The notes beneath the pieces are model-generated. The model was not told the DNA's origin. It saw only the letters and a list, made by a program, of their open reading frames with translations, and ran no database searches. From Acidobacteriota bacterium (GTDB lineage Bacteria > Acidobacteriota > Terriglobia > Bryobacterales > Bryobacteraceae): a DNA stretch of 7,999 nucleotides. The stretch lies in NCBI GenBank assembly GCA_021788955.1, contig JAJYKC010000007.1:7918-15916 (forward strand), read 5' to 3'. Made by a program: the position numbers and the translations under genes. Positions 7,192 through 7,999 of this stretch are shown piece by piece. How positions within the stretch are numbered: position 1 is the stretch's first letter; every line of letters begins with the position of its first letter.

Positions 7192-7794
7192 CTAGTTTTC
7201 TCCGTGGATGACGCGGTCGGCGCTCCACAGTTGCGTCAAACCGAACGGGATCGGCAGTGGCTTGGTGGTATCAAACCTTTCGGGCTGACGAGCAGCTACA
7301 ATCTGGATGATCTTTTCCACGAGAAGCGCCGGGAGACGAGTGTTCTGATAATACGCCTTTTCGACCGAGAAAGTGAGCCTGGAGTGAGCCGCTTGAAAGC
7401 GGAAGTCTACCCAAACCGATTTCTTACCCTGTAGGAGTGGCCGTAACAGGGCAGGAATGGCGCCAGGCCGCCAGCGCTCTACGGCGTCGAAATCGACCAC
7501 CGTAAAGGTGGAAACATAGTTGTGCGGGAAGAGCTTCACGGTCACTGAATCCAGTCCCGGCCGCGGTGTCGTTCTGAGGGAATAGCGCAAGTACTCGTTG
7601 ATCTCGGATTCCGCAAGCTGGAATGCGACATGAGGAGCGGCGCCGCCAGTACGTGATTCGGCGGAACGAAGCTCATCAAAGAGACTCAGAAACTTGACTG
7701 CGACCAGGGGCGGCGCGGCCGCTTGGGGCGGTGGGGCTCCAAGCAGGATCGGAATTCCTGCGGAGACCAGGAGAGTTGTGATCGAAGATCTCAT
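7192..7794 (-). CDS. Hypothetical exported protein, 200 residues
   Basis: I do not recognise the family. The start at 7794 gives a plausible Sec signal peptide: Arg at position 2, a hydrophobic stretch at residues 5-20, then a Pro/Ala-rich segment with likely cleavage near AAA (residues 25-27). The mature part is about 173 residues with alternating hydrophobic strands (for example VTVKLF, STFTVVDF, SVWVDFRFQ, LTFSVEKAYY), suggesting a beta-rich, possibly ligand- or lipid-binding fold. An amphipathic helix (LLVEKIIQIVAARQ) and a Pro-rich tail ending near LPIPFGLTQLW follow. It has no cysteine in the mature region, no transmembrane helix beyond the signal and no catalytic motif I can name. No Shine-Dalgarno is seen before the ATG. 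It lies alone between the element remnant and the window end, so context gives no function. Normal codon use and a clean signal peptide support a real gene. Confidence 0.75.
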   Translation of the reverse strand: MRSSITTLLVSAGIPILLGAPPPQAAAPPLVAVKFLSLFDELRSAESRTGGAAPHVAFQLAESEINEYLRYSLRTTPRPGLDSVTVKLFPHNYVSTFTVVDFDAVERWRPGAIPALLRPLLQGKKSVWVDFRFQAAHSRLTFSVEKAYYQNTRLPALLVEKIIQIVAARQPERFDTTKPLPIPFGLTQLWSADRVIHGEN

Positions 7795-7826
7795 TGGAGA
7801 GGAGCCGAGATTACCTGATGGCTATT

Positions 7827-7843
7827 CCACAATTGTACTGTGG
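7827..7843 (-). promoter_or_regulatory. Possible -10 box and palindrome upstream of exported protein gene
   Basis: CCACAATTGTACTGTGG has CCACA/TGTGG arms and an inner perfect palindrome ACAATTGT (7829-7836). On the minus strand it contains TACAAT (7837-7832), one mismatch from a consensus -10 and 37 bases before the ATG at 7794. No good -35 is seen at the right spacing. It could equally be an operator, or chance. Confidence 0.25.
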
Positions 7844-7999
7844 CTTCGCTCGGAAGGTGGGAGTTTCGGGTAGCGCTCAGCCGGGCGATTAGTCCGGAGT
7901 TCCACCCCCGTTGGCGAGGGAGTTGGCTGATTCTACGAGTGTTGGACTCCTGAGAGCAGGAATCTACTGACTACAAGATTTATAGCCGGACGCGGAGCA
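7844..7999. other. Upstream flank without recognisable gene
   Basis: The last ~155 bases contain no open frame I can support on either strand, and no convincing tRNA cloverleaf or terminator. It presumably holds the remote upstream region of the exported protein gene. Confidence 0.4.

Noticed and set aside
7102..7434. 110-residue plus-strand frame overlapping the exported protein gene
   Set aside because: It has no signal, motif or ribosome-binding site and is antisense to a better-supported gene.

Overview
The window is GC-rich, densely coding bacterial DNA carrying a small glycan-degradation locus, followed by a scarred mobile-element region and one conserved-looking exported protein of unknown function. 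The mix of GH2 and GH38 mannosidases, ROK proteins, a broken DDE transposase and an exported orphan would fit a soil Acidobacteriota genome (Bryobacterales/Solibacter-like). That placement is an impression from gene style only; no rRNA or marker gene is present to prove it.

Bases 1-5053 (+ strand) hold three genes that look like one operon: the C-terminal part of a GH2 beta-mannosidase-like enzyme that begins before the window, a ROK-family sugar kinase, and an exported GH38 alpha-mannosidase. The junctions are extremely tight (TGATG at 1576-1580 and ATGA at 2543-2546), which suggests translational coupling. The plausible joint job is removing alpha- and beta-linked mannose from a mannose-containing glycan such as an N-glycan core or mannan, with the kinase phosphorylating the released sugar in the cytoplasm. 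The true substrate cannot be read from sequence.

Bases 4989-6248 (- strand) encode a ROK/NagC-type transcriptional regulator that converges on the operon. Its 3' end overlaps the end of the alpha-mannosidase gene by 65 bp. It has an N-terminal winged helix-turn-helix and an intact Cys cluster, but the kinase catalytic Asp position is changed, so it is best read as a sugar-responsive regulator of this operon. An AT-rich leader at 6249-6310 carries a plausible promoter and inverted repeats.

Bases about 6299-6976 (- strand) hold a transposase remnant cut off before the rest of its DDE catalytic domain. A short hairpin-prone GGGGACTGGCTCC motif lies at the break. Bases 6977-7191 show no gene, only an imperfect 15-nt direct repeat.

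Bases 7192-7794 (- strand) encode a 200-residue secreted protein of unknown function. The last ~200 bases (7795-7999) contain only its presumed upstream region. I see no rRNA, CRISPR array or convincing tRNA. The window is mostly an ordinary carbohydrate-use locus, and I found no evidence for a wholly new system.
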